This document shows positions 17,149 through 25,677 of a DNA stretch of 64,000 nt, piece after piece. The DNA is from Rhizobium sp. NXC14 (GTDB lineage: Bacteria > Pseudomonadota > Alphaproteobacteria > Rhizobiales > Rhizobiaceae): assembly GCF_002117485.1 (NCBI RefSeq), contig NZ_CP021030.1, positions 3,578,501 through 3,642,500 of the forward strand. The letters run 5' to 3'. The translations under genes were made by a program, and so were the position numbers. The notes beneath the pieces are model-generated. The model did not search any database, had not been told where the DNA came from, and saw only the letters and a program-made list of their open reading frames with translations. Positions within the stretch are counted from its first letter, which is position 1, and each line of letters begins with the position of its first letter.

Positions 17149-18387
17149 ATGCTGAAATCTCTCAATAAGACGCTTCTGGGTGCGGCCTTGATCGGCGCAT
17201 CCTTTGCTCCGCATGCTTTCGCCGAAACGACGCTGAATGCACTTTTCATGGCGCAGGCCGCTTACAGCGAGGCCGACGTGCGCGCCATGACCGATGCCTT
17301 CGTCAAGGCGAACCCGGATATCAAGGTCAATCTCGAATTCGTCCCCTATGAAGGCCTGCACGATAAGACGGTGCTGGCCCAGGGTTCCGGCGGCGGTTAC
17401 GACGTCGTCCTCTTCGACGTCATCTGGCCGGCCGAATACGCCACCAACAAGGTGCTGGTCGACGTCTCCTCCCGCATCACCGACGAGATGAAGAAAGGCG
17501 TGCTGCCGGGCGCCTGGACCACCGTGCAGTATGACGGCAAATATTACGGCATGCCGTGGATCCTCGATACCAAATATCTGTTCTACAACAAGGAGATCCT
17601 GGAGAAGGCCGGCATCAAGGCGCCACCCAAGACCTGGGACGAACTGGCCGAACAGGCAAAGACCATCAAGGACAAGGGTCTGCTCTCCACGCCGATCGCC
17701 TGGAGCTGGTCGCAGGCCGAAGCCGCCATCTGCGACTACACCACGCTCGTCAGCGCCTATGGCGGCGACTTCCTGAAGGACGGCAAGCCGGCCTTCCAGA
17801 CGGGGGGCGGTCTCGATGCGCTAAAATACATGGTCGCGAGCTATACGTCAGGCCTAACCAATCCGAACTCCAAGGAATTCCTAGAAGAGGACGTCCGCAA
17901 GGTTTTCCAGAACGGCGATGCCGCCTTCGCGCTGAACTGGACCTACATGTACAACATGGCCAACGACCCGAAGGACAGCAAGGTCGCTGGTAAGGTCGGC
18001 GTCGTGCCGGCGCCAGGCGTTGCCGGCAAAAGCGAAGCTTCGGCCGTCAACGGCTCGATGGGCCTTGGCATCACCTCCGCCAGCCAGCATCCCGATGAGG
18101 CCTGGAAGTACATTACCTTCATGACCTCGCAGGCCACGCAGAATGCCTATGCCAAGCTCAGCCTGCCGATCTGGGCATCCTCCTATGAGGACCCTGCCGT
18201 CACCAAGGGGCAGGAAGAGCTGATCGCCGCCGCCAAGATCGGCCTCGCCGCCATGTATCCGCGCCCGACGACGCCGAAATATCAAGAGCTGTCGACCGCG
18301 CTGCAGCAGGCGATCCAGGAATCGCTGCTCGGCCAGTCCACCCCCGAGGACGCGCTTAAATCGGCCGCCGAAAACAGCGGTCTCTGA
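17149..18387 (+). CDS. Sugar ABC transporter, periplasmic binding protein
   Basis: This is a 412-residue family-1 extracellular solute-binding protein. The ATG at 17149 has CTGGAGG upstream and begins a signal peptide (KTLLGAALIGASFAPHAFA-ET). The mature part shows GGGYDVVLFDVIWPAEYATN, the hinge-region GMPWILDTKYLFYNKEILEKAGI, and a C-terminal segment of the usual kind. A 33-codon upstream extension is open but overlaps the operator/promoter zone and lacks a signal sequence. It heads the six-gene operon SBP-permease-permease-SIS-PfkB-ATPase. The downstream enzymes suggest a sugar needing isomerisation or deglycation and phosphorylation. Confidence 0.88.
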   Translation: MLKSLNKTLLGAALIGASFAPHAFAETTLNALFMAQAAYSEADVRAMTDAFVKANPDIKVNLEFVPYEGLHDKTVLAQGSGGGYDVVLFDVIWPAEYATNKVLVDVSSRITDEMKKGVLPGAWTTVQYDGKYYGMPWILDTKYLFYNKEILEKAGIKAPPKTWDELAEQAKTIKDKGLLSTPIAWSWSQAEAAICDYTTLVSAYGGDFLKDGKPAFQTGGGLDALKYMVASYTSGLTNPNSKEFLEEDVRKVFQNGDAAFALNWTYMYNMANDPKDSKVAGKVGVVPAPGVAGKSEASAVNGSMGLGITSASQHPDEAWKYITFMTSQATQNAYAKLSLPIWASSYEDPAVTKGQEELIAAAKIGLAAMYPRPTTPKYQELSTALQQAIQESLLGQSTPEDALKSAAENSGL

Positions 18388-18443
18388 GCCCAGCATGAAC
18401 ATCCGGGCGGCGCCTGCCGCCGCCCGGCCTCCATAACCTATGA

Positions 18444-19346
18444 ATGAAAAGGGTCGCCTCGATGTCGGGCACTTGGCTGACAACCCGCGCGTGGCTTCTG
18501 ATGCTGCCGCTTCTCGTGGTGATGATCTCGGTGATCGGCTGGCCTCTGGTCGATACCGTCGGCCTCTCCTTCACCGATGCCAAGCTTGTAGGCACCGAAG
18601 GACGCTTCGTCGGCCTCGACAATTACGTGAAGATGCTCTCCGGCTCGAATTTCCAGCGCACGCTCGTCACCACAGCATGGTTCGCGATCGTCTCGGTCTC
18701 CGCCGAAATGGTGATGGGCGTCCTCGCGGCCCTGCTGCTGAACCAGCAATTTCGCGGCCGCACCGCGCTTCGTGCCCTGATGATCCTGCCCTGGGCGCTG
18801 CCGACCGTCGTCAACGCCACGCTGTGGCGGCTGATCTACAATCCGGAATATGGCGCGCTGAACGCCGCGCTGACGCAACTCGGCCTGCTCGACGCCTACC
18901 GCTCATGGCTCGGCGAACCGGGCACGGCGCTCGCCGCCCTCATCGTCGCCGACTGCTGGAAGAATTTCCCGCTGGTGGCGCTAATCGCGCTCGCTGCACT
19001 CCAGGCCGTGCCGCGCGACATCACCGCCGCCTCGCTCGTCGACGGCGCCGGCCTCTTCGCGCGTTTCCGCTTCGTCATCCTGCCCTATCTCGCCGGCCCG
19101 CTGATGGTGGCGCTCGTGCTGCGCACGATCGAAGCCTTCAAGGTGTTCGACATCATCTGGGTCATGACCCGCGGCGGCCCGGCCAATAGCACACGCACGC
19201 TCTCGATCCTCGTCTATCAGGAAGCCTTCTCCTTCCAGCGCGCGGGCTCGGGCGCATCGCTCGCCCTGATCGTCACGCTGCTGGTAACGCTGCTTGCCGC
19301 AGGATACGCGGCGCTCGTGCGTAAGACTGCCGGGAGCGCCGCCTGA
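18444..19346 (+). CDS. Sugar ABC transporter permease (MalF type)
   Basis: This inner-membrane permease of about 300 residues has six predicted helices and an EAA loop (VPRDITAASLVDGAGLFARFRFVILPYL). The N-terminus is uncertain: ATG 18444 gives 300 residues, whereas ATG 18462 has AAAAGGG about 9 bases upstream and begins MSGTWLTTRAWLLMLPLL, which may be the true start. It lies 56 bases after the binding-protein gene, and its last base overlaps the next permease start. Confidence 0.88.
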   Translation: MKRVASMSGTWLTTRAWLLMLPLLVVMISVIGWPLVDTVGLSFTDAKLVGTEGRFVGLDNYVKMLSGSNFQRTLVTTAWFAIVSVSAEMVMGVLAALLLNQQFRGRTALRALMILPWALPTVVNATLWRLIYNPEYGALNAALTQLGLLDAYRSWLGEPGTALAALIVADCWKNFPLVALIALAALQAVPRDITAASLVDGAGLFARFRFVILPYLAGPLMVALVLRTIEAFKVFDIIWVMTRGGPANSTRTLSILVYQEAFSFQRAGSGASLALIVTLLVTLLAAGYAALVRKTAGSAA

Positions 19347-20191
19347 TGGAACGCCGGAGCCCGCTCTTCTCAGCATTCATTCACCTCTGCGCCCTGCTGC
19401 TTGCCGCTGTCATCCTGGCTCCGATCCTGTGGCTTTTCATCATGAGCATCGCGCCGGCTGCCGATCTCGCCGCGAAGCCGCTGCGCTGGTGGCCGCAGGC
19501 GGTGGACTTTTCGCGATACCAGGTGCTGCTGTCGACACTCGAAAACAGCGCCGGCGCCGCCTTCACCTCGTCGCTGCGCAACAGCATCGAGGTGGCGGGC
19601 ACGGCGACGATCGCCGCCATCGCGCTTGCCATTCCCGCCGGCTGGGCCGTGTCGCGCACACCTTCCGTCGGCTGGTCGCTGTCGATGGTGATCGCAACCT
19701 ATATGCTGCCGCCAGTGGCGCTCGCAGTACCGCTCTATATGGGCCTCTCCCATCTCGGCATGCTGAACAACGTCTTCGGCCTCGCCCTCGTCTATTTGAC
19801 GATCCTGGCGCCCTTCACCACTTGGCTGATGAAATCCGGCTTCGATTCCATCCCGCGCGAGATCGAATCTGCCGCGATGATCGACGGCGCCGGCCTGTTC
19901 CAGACGCTCCGGATCATCACATTGCCGCTCGCCGCCCCGGTGGTGGCGACCTCGAGCCTCTTTGCATTCCTGCTTGCCTGGGATGAATTCTTCTATGCGC
20001 TGCTCTTCACCTCGGACCAGCGCGCCAAAACGCTGACCGTCGCTATCGCAGATCTCGCCGGCGGCCGCGTCTCCGATTACGGACTGATCGCCACGGCAGG
20101 CGTGCTCGCCGCCCTGCCCCCGGTGTTGATCGGTCTCGTCATGCAACGCGCCCTGATTTCCGGGCTTACCAGCGACGGCGTCAAGGGATGA
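19346..20191 (+). CDS. Sugar ABC transporter permease (MalG type)
   Basis: This is a 281-residue permease with six predicted helices. The EAA loop reads IPREIESAAMIDGAGLFQTLRIITLPLAAP, and a conserved WDEFFYALLFT follows. It pairs with the preceding permease to form the membrane channel. The start shares one base with the previous stop and its own stop overlaps the SIS gene (ATGA), so translation of permease, isomerase, kinase and ATPase is coupled. Confidence 0.9.
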   Translation: MERRSPLFSAFIHLCALLLAAVILAPILWLFIMSIAPAADLAAKPLRWWPQAVDFSRYQVLLSTLENSAGAAFTSSLRNSIEVAGTATIAAIALAIPAGWAVSRTPSVGWSLSMVIATYMLPPVALAVPLYMGLSHLGMLNNVFGLALVYLTILAPFTTWLMKSGFDSIPREIESAAMIDGAGLFQTLRIITLPLAAPVVATSSLFAFLLAWDEFFYALLFTSDQRAKTLTVAIADLAGGRVSDYGLIATAGVLAALPPVLIGLVMQRALISGLTSDGVKG

Positions 20192-21210
20192 ACATGACAA
20201 CAGAAAGAAACCGGCCTGCCGGGCTTGCTGCGATCGATCGCGAAATGGCCCGCCAGCACGCCGATGCAATCGCCTCCTATGAAACGGCCGGACCGATGGC
20301 GGCAAGGGCCGCCGCCTCGCTGAAAAAGACCGGCCGCCTGCTCCTGATCGGCATGGGCGGCTCGCATGCGGTAAACCGCGCCGTCGAACCACTCTACCGT
20401 GGTCTTGGCATCGATGCCGTCGCGCTGCCGCTCTCCGAGCAGCTCGGCCAGCCGCTGCCGAGCGGCGGCAGGACGATCTTCGTTACCTCGCAATCGGGCG
20501 AAAGCGCCGAGGTCATGCGCTGGTTCAACGAGACCGGCGGGACGCCGGAAACTTTCGGCCTGACGCTTGAAGGCAGTTCCTTCCTAGCCAGGACCGCCCC
20601 CTCGCTGATCGGCAGCGGCGGCACCGAGCTCGCCTTTGCAGCCACCCGCAGCCTGACAGTGACCTTTGCTTTGCATCTGGCAATCCTCGCCGCCCTTGGC
20701 GAAGATCCGGCCCCGGCGCTTGCCGTCCTCAGGTCGCCGGAAGAGCATGACGTCGCAGCCGCGCTTGCAGCACTCGAAAACGTCGCGACCGTCGTCACGT
20801 CAGGCCGCCGCCTGCAAGGTGTCGCCGAAGCGCTGGCGCTCGGATTGACGGAGCTTTCGCGCCGCCCCTGCTTTTCCCTCGAAGGCGGGCAGCTCCGCCA
20901 TGGCCCGATGGAAATGCTGGGGCCGGAGATTGGCGTCGTGCTGTTCCGCGGTCTGAACGAGACGGCCGGCCTGGTAACGGCAATGGCGATGTCTGCTGTC
21001 GAGACCGGCGCTCCCGTCATCATCTTTGACGCATCGACCGAAGCTCCGGTCGCCGGGGCGGTCACAATCCGCTTTCCCCCGGCAACGGGCCTCGCTGCGA
21101 TCTTTGCGATGCTGCCGGTTGCGCAGCGGCTGATGATCGCCTTCGCCGACGCCCGCGTTGAGAATGCCGGAACGCCGGTTCGATCCACCAAGATTACCCG
21201 GAGCGAATGA
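20188..21210 (+). CDS. SIS-domain sugar isomerase/deglycase (GlmS-isomerase-like)
   Basis: The product is a 340-residue protein with two SIS domains, related to the isomerase half of GlmS and to AgaS/FrlB-type enzymes. Typical elements are LLIGMGGSHAVNRAV and TSQSGESAEVMRWFNE for sugar-phosphate binding. FSLEGGQLRHGPMEML corresponds to the ELxHGP active-site segment of GlmS-like enzymes. Linked to a PfkB kinase and an importer, it probably acts on an amino sugar or a fructosamine-type (Amadori) compound after uptake, but the substrate is not determined. It has no glutaminase domain, so it does not make glucosamine-6-phosphate by the GlmS route. Confidence 0.82.
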   Translation: MNMTTERNRPAGLAAIDREMARQHADAIASYETAGPMAARAAASLKKTGRLLLIGMGGSHAVNRAVEPLYRGLGIDAVALPLSEQLGQPLPSGGRTIFVTSQSGESAEVMRWFNETGGTPETFGLTLEGSSFLARTAPSLIGSGGTELAFAATRSLTVTFALHLAILAALGEDPAPALAVLRSPEEHDVAAALAALENVATVVTSGRRLQGVAEALALGLTELSRRPCFSLEGGQLRHGPMEMLGPEIGVVLFRGLNETAGLVTAMAMSAVETGAPVIIFDASTEAPVAGAVTIRFPPATGLAAIFAMLPVAQRLMIAFADARVENAGTPVRSTKITRSE

Positions 21211-22140
21211 ATGCGGCCGCTTGCAGTCATCGGCAACGTCAACGTCGACCTGATCCTCGGACCGGCCGCCCCCTGGCCCAAGGCCGGGACGGAAATCATC
21301 GTCGATCATGACGAACTCAGGGTCGGCGGATCGGCCGGTAACAGCGCGCTCGCCTGGAAGGCGCTCGGGGTCGAATTCGAGATCGCCGCCAATATCGGCA
21401 GCGACCAGTTCGGTCACTGGCTGGCCGAAGCCTTCGGCCACCGTTCCGAGAAGTGGCCGATGCGCCCTGAACAAACGACCCTCTCCGTCGGCATCACCCA
21501 CCCCGACGGCGAACGCACCTTCTTCACGACGCGGGGCCACCTGCCGCGCTTCAGCCTGGCCGATGTCTTCGCCGTCATCGACGGCAAAAGTCTGCGCGGC
21601 GGCTACGCGCTTCTCTGCGGCGGCTTTCTGACCGACGATCTGACCAGCCAATACGACGCCTTCTTCGACTGGGCCGAGAGCCATGACATCGCCGTCGCCC
21701 TCGACACCGGCTGGCCGCTCGACGGCTGGACTGAGCAGAATTGCGCTGCGACACGGACCTGGCTTTCTCGCAGCCGCATCGCGCTGCTCAACGAAGTCGA
21801 AACGACGACGCTTGCCGGCATCGCCGATCCGATCGAAGCCGCCCGGCACATCAGCTCGCATATGCCGCCAGGTGCGATCGTCGTCGTCAAACGCGGCCCC
21901 GATGGCGCCATCGCGATCGGACCTGACGGCCAGCTGGTGTCGGTGGCCGCGCCCGTTGTCGCGGTCGTCGACACGATCGGCGCCGGCGATGTCTTCAATG
22001 CCGCCTTCCTCGCAGCGCTGGCAAAGGATGAACCTTTGACGTCTTGCCTGAGAGCGGGAACCGAGGTCGCCTCGCGCGCCATCTCCACCCTCCCCCGCAG
22101 CTACGGTGACCCGACCTCTCCTCAGGAGCCACGGTCATGA
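21211..22140 (+). CDS. PfkB-family carbohydrate kinase
   Basis: This 309-residue ribokinase-like kinase begins AVIGNVNVDLILGP with the substrate-binding GGSAGNSALAWKALG motif. The anion-hole and catalytic base motif DTIGAGDVFNAAF is near residues 254-266. All are intact. It starts directly after the SIS gene stop and overlaps the ATPase gene by four bases. In fructosamine pathways a PfkB kinase phosphorylates the compound before an SIS deglycase splits it, and in other operons it phosphorylates the free sugar. The order here does not decide between these. Confidence 0.87.
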   Translation: MRPLAVIGNVNVDLILGPAAPWPKAGTEIIVDHDELRVGGSAGNSALAWKALGVEFEIAANIGSDQFGHWLAEAFGHRSEKWPMRPEQTTLSVGITHPDGERTFFTTRGHLPRFSLADVFAVIDGKSLRGGYALLCGGFLTDDLTSQYDAFFDWAESHDIAVALDTGWPLDGWTEQNCAATRTWLSRSRIALLNEVETTTLAGIADPIEAARHISSHMPPGAIVVVKRGPDGAIAIGPDGQLVSVAAPVVAVVDTIGAGDVFNAAFLAALAKDEPLTSCLRAGTEVASRAISTLPRSYGDPTSPQEPRS

Positions 22141-23216
22141 GCGCCCTCGACATCGAAAACATCCGCAAGACCTATGGCGACGTAGAGACGCTGAAAGGCA
22201 TCGATATCTCCCTGGAAAGCGGCGAATTCCTCGTCCTGCTCGGTTCCTCCGGCTGCGGCAAGTCCACTCTCCTGAACATCATCGCCGGCCTTGCCGAGGC
22301 GACGAGCGGTGACGTCAGGATCGGCGGCCGCTCGGTGCTCCGCGTGCATCCGAAGGACCGCGACATCGCCATGGTCTTCCAATCCTATGCGCTCTATCCC
22401 AATCTGACGGTGCATCGAAACATTGGCTTCGGCCTGGAAATGCGCAAAGTTCCGGCGCCGGAGCGCGACAGGGCCGTGCGCGATGCGGCAAAGCTCCTGC
22501 AGATCGAAAATCTGCTCGATCGCAAGCCGAGCCAGCTCTCGGGCGGCCAGCGGCAGCGCGTTGCGATCGGCCGTGCGCTGGTGCGCAAGCCGGAGGTGTT
22601 TCTCTTCGACGAGCCGCTTTCCAATCTCGACGCCAAGCTGCGCATGGAAATGCGCACCGAGATCAAGCGGCTGCACCAGATGCTGAAGACCACGGTCGTC
22701 TATGTCACTCATGACCAGATCGAGGCGATGACGCTTGCGAGCCGCATCGCCGTCATGCGCGACGGCCGCATCGAGCAGCTAGGCACGCCGGAAGAGATCT
22801 ACAACAGTCCGGCGACGCTTTATGTCGCGACCTTCGTCGGCGCGCCGCCGATGAACCTTCTGACGGCAACGATCCGGGATAATCGACTGGTGCTCTCGGG
22901 TTCCGATACCAGCCTGCCTCTGCCCGTCCGCTTCGGTAAGGCGGCAGCCGATGGCCGCGACCTCATTCTCGGCATCCGCCCCGAGGCGCTTCGCACGGCT
23001 GGATCCGGGGCTTCGCTCGAGGCAACCGTGGAGGTTGCGGAGTTGACCGGCCCGGAGCTCGTTGTCACCGCCCTCGCGGGAAACCAGCGGCTGATGGCCT
23101 GCCTGCCGCCTCGCACCCCGGTCCGCGACGGCGAAAAACTCACGCTCTTCTTTGACGAGGAGGCGATGCATCTCTTCGATGCGCAAACCGGTCTCAGTTG
23201 CCTCCGCGGGGAGTAG
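22137..23216 (+). CDS. Sugar ABC transporter ATP-binding protein (UgpC/MsmK type)
   Basis: This 359-residue ATPase has Walker A (GSSGCGKST), Q-loop (VFQSYALYPNL), signature (LSGGQRQR), Walker B ([15 protein letters not shown]), switch histidine (VTHDQIEAMTL) and the C-terminal regulatory domain with IRPEALR. It energises the importer encoded by 17149-20191. It overlaps the kinase gene (ATGA) and closes the operon. It converges with the GH16 gene only 20 bases away. It is a second member of the same ATPase family as the ugpC-like gene in this window. Confidence 0.92.
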   Translation: MSALDIENIRKTYGDVETLKGIDISLESGEFLVLLGSSGCGKSTLLNIIAGLAEATSGDVRIGGRSVLRVHPKDRDIAMVFQSYALYPNLTVHRNIGFGLEMRKVPAPERDRAVRDAAKLLQIENLLDRKPSQLSGGQRQRVAIGRALVRKPEVFLFDEPLSNLDAKLRMEMRTEIKRLHQMLKTTVVYVTHDQIEAMTLASRIAVMRDGRIEQLGTPEEIYNSPATLYVATFVGAPPMNLLTATIRDNRLVLSGSDTSLPLPVRFGKAAADGRDLILGIRPEALRTAGSGASLEATVEVAELTGPELVVTALAGNQRLMACLPPRTPVRDGEKLTLFFDEEAMHLFDAQTGLSCLRGE

Positions 23217-23236
23217 AGCGATCAACGGTCGCTCGC

Positions 23237-24064
23237 TCAATTCGCCGCGTCGGCCGGCTTGCGCTTGTAGACGTGGATATAGTCGACGAGCAGGATGGAA
23301 GGATTTGGCGTTTCATCGATCGGCCAGCCCGAGCCGAGCGCCAGGTTCACCAGCGGATAAAACGGCATATGGAACTCCTTCGGCGTGTCGAAACTCCAGA
23401 GGTACTGGCGATCCAGGTAAAACGTCGTCTTGTCGGCCTGGATATCGACGCCGTAGGTATGATACTCGCTGTTCAAAATACCATCCTGCACGGTCTTCCA
23501 ATAGCCGCCGTTGGAATTCTGGCCGCCATGAGCCTGGCGCCAGATATGAAAGCCCATGCTGAACTCGTAGGGCGCGCGTCCATAATATTCCAGGACGTCG
23601 ATCTCGGCGGTGTATCTCGAGCGGTCGAGTCCGATGAGCCAGAAGGCCGGCCACACCCCCTTGCCCGGCGGCAGCTTCATCCGCGCTTCGAAATAGCCGA
23701 ATTGCTGCGAAAAGCCCTCGCCTTTCGGATTGACAGCCGAGAGGAGGCCTGATCGCCAGGTTCCATCCTCGCCCTTGCGAGCCTCGATCTTCAGAATTCC
23801 CTGATCAGTCGTGAACGGAAAGCCGGGAGCCGGATCGGTAAAGCGGGCATCGCCGAAATCGCCGTTCCAGGGCGTATGAGCGATCCAGCGGGAACTTCTC
23901 TCTCCCCACGCCGAGACGTCGAGGTTGTCGAAATTTTCCTCGAACGTCAGCTGATACGCATTCATATTGATCGGCTCCTGGGCCACGCTCGGCTTGCCGG
24001 GCAAAGCTCCCAGACCAAGAACGACGAGCAGACCCAAAGTCTTAGAAGATATCCTGTAACGCAT
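23237..24064 (-). CDS. Secreted glycoside hydrolase family 16 (ExoK-like glycanase)
   Basis: This 275-residue secreted beta-glycanase has a signal peptide at residues 1-28 (LGLLVVLGLGALPGKPSVAQ). The GH16 catalytic site is E154-I-D156-V-L-E159 (nucleophile, assisting aspartate, acid/base), preceded by GYFEARMKLPPGKGVWPAFWLIG and followed by FHIW and VDIQADKTTFYLD. In rhizobia such enzymes cut the organism's own exopolysaccharide to control chain length (ExoK, PlyA type). Its position as the last minus-strand gene of the polysaccharide locus fits that role. The bond cleaved is unknown. Confidence 0.9.
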   Translation of the reverse strand: MRYRISSKTLGLLVVLGLGALPGKPSVAQEPINMNAYQLTFEENFDNLDVSAWGERSSRWIAHTPWNGDFGDARFTDPAPGFPFTTDQGILKIEARKGEDGTWRSGLLSAVNPKGEGFSQQFGYFEARMKLPPGKGVWPAFWLIGLDRSRYTAEIDVLEYYGRAPYEFSMGFHIWRQAHGGQNSNGGYWKTVQDGILNSEYHTYGVDIQADKTTFYLDRQYLWSFDTPKEFHMPFYPLVNLALGSGWPIDETPNPSILLVDYIHVYKRKPADAAN

Positions 24065-24115
24065 TCCGATTCTCCGAAAACGCTAAACCCGATCGCTGAA
24101 CTTCACCTCTCGCCA

Positions 24116-25597
24116 TCATGAGGTGAGAACTCCGTTTCGTCGCGGTGCCAGCCTTTGCACGAGGATGGTCTCGATACCGTCGGGCCGTCCGACGATCTGC
24201 CACAGCAGCAGCGCGAAGGCCCAGAAAATCGCCGCAACCGCGGCGCCGCAAACCGCCAGGCTGGCGATCAGGTTGAAGCCGACAGGCATGGCGGCGAGCA
24301 TCGGCTGCACCCAGAGCAGGAAAGCGATCATCGGCACGCCAGCGGCCAGCGGCCGGCAAAAGGCGTTCAGCTGCGCGGCGAAACTCGCTCCGATCAGCCG
24401 CCGGGTGATGATGAGCGACGCGGCATAGGCGACGACCACGGCGATGATCCGAGCGCCGAGCGCGCCGGCCACCTGGAAATAGGCGATGCCAAGAATAGTC
24501 ACCGGCACCCTGACGGCGAATTCGGCAAACATTCTGAGAGCGAGGGAACGGGTGTTATCCAGCACCATCGCCAATGCCGGAATGATATTCGTGGGAAGAC
24601 CGAGCAGGCTGACAACGCAGAGCCATTGCAGGATCGGCGCGGCGGATGCCCATTTCTCGCCGACGAGGACGCGCACGGTCGGCTCGGCGAGCATGGCGAG
24701 CGCGATAAGAACGGGGGCTGCAACGAAGGTGATCGCGTTTGTCGCCTTCAGGTAGGCAGCGACCAGATTGCGGCGGTCTTCGACGGTGGAGAATCCCGCC
24801 ATCAGCGGGCGCAGCAGCGGCCCGACGAAGGTTTGATACGGAATTCCGGCAATGTTGTCGGCGACGCTGAAGGCCCCGAATGTCGACAGGCCGGTAAAAC
24901 GCGGCAAGAGCAGCCGGTCCAGCTGCCAGTTGATCGAATTCAGCACCTGCGACACGGTGTTCCAACTGATCATGTCCTGAAAATGCTTCCATTCCGACAG
25001 ACTGAATGCCGGCCGCATCGGGGCAAAGACATAGGAGGTGATCATCGCCGCGGTCGGGCCTGAGACCGCGCCGACCGCGAGCCCCCAATAGCTGCCCGTC
25101 GCCACCGCCACGCCGACACCGAACAGCAATGTCGATCCCTTGGTAATCAGATCGAGCACGAATTCGCGCTTGAAATCGAACCGCTGCATGAAGAGCACCA
25201 TCCGCGGGCTGACCATGCTGCGCATGGCAGGCGCGATCGAGAGAACGGCGACGAGGGCAAAAAGCCGGGGATCGCCGTAGATCAGGGCCATCGGCCAGGA
25301 GAGGACGATCATCAGCAGGCTGATAGCCGCCCCTCGAAGCAGGCTGAGAGTGAAAGCCGTGGCAAACATCTCTTTGGAAGGCGACGGCTGTCGCAGCAGA
25401 GCCTGCGTCAATGGCAGATCCAGAATCGTTTCGACGATGACGAGAACCGAGGTTGCAATGGCGACCAGACCGAAGTCCGCGGGACTCAAAAGCCTCGCCA
25501 GGATAAGCAGGCTCACAAAATCGAGCAGCCGCGCGAGGAACTTTCCGCTGATCGTCCAGATGCTTGCCGTCGCCGTTCTCTGAGATACGCTTGACAT
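24116..25597 (-). CDS. Polysaccharide repeat-unit flippase, Wzx/WzxC type
   Basis: This 493-residue inner-membrane protein has about 12-14 hydrophobic helices and the opening pattern of the polysaccharide transporter family (SGKFLARLLDFVSLLILARLLSPADFGLVAIATSVL). It would flip the undecaprenyl-linked repeat unit made by the neighbouring glycosyltransferases to the periplasm for polymerisation. It lies 51 bases upstream of the GH16 gene and 80 bases downstream of the first GT4, in one minus-strand transcription unit. The 'oligosaccharide flippase' call is firm at family level; the exact substrate is not known. Confidence 0.88.
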   Translation of the reverse strand: MSSVSQRTATASIWTISGKFLARLLDFVSLLILARLLSPADFGLVAIATSVLVIVETILDLPLTQALLRQPSPSKEMFATAFTLSLLRGAAISLLMIVLSWPMALIYGDPRLFALVAVLSIAPAMRSMVSPRMVLFMQRFDFKREFVLDLITKGSTLLFGVGVAVATGSYWGLAVGAVSGPTAAMITSYVFAPMRPAFSLSEWKHFQDMISWNTVSQVLNSINWQLDRLLLPRFTGLSTFGAFSVADNIAGIPYQTFVGPLLRPLMAGFSTVEDRRNLVAAYLKATNAITFVAAPVLIALAMLAEPTVRVLVGEKWASAAPILQWLCVVSLLGLPTNIIPALAMVLDNTRSLALRMFAEFAVRVPVTILGIAYFQVAGALGARIIAVVVAYAASLIITRRLIGASFAAQLNAFCRPLAAGVPMIAFLLWVQPMLAAMPVGFNLIASLAVCGAAVAAIFWAFALLLWQIVGRPDGIETILVQRLAPRRNGVLTS

Positions 25598-25677
25598 GAT
25601 CTGCTATCTATTCCTCGTTGGCGGATTGAGACGGATTCAGTCGCGACCGCAAGATGACGCAGCTCCGGCCCCTGTTC

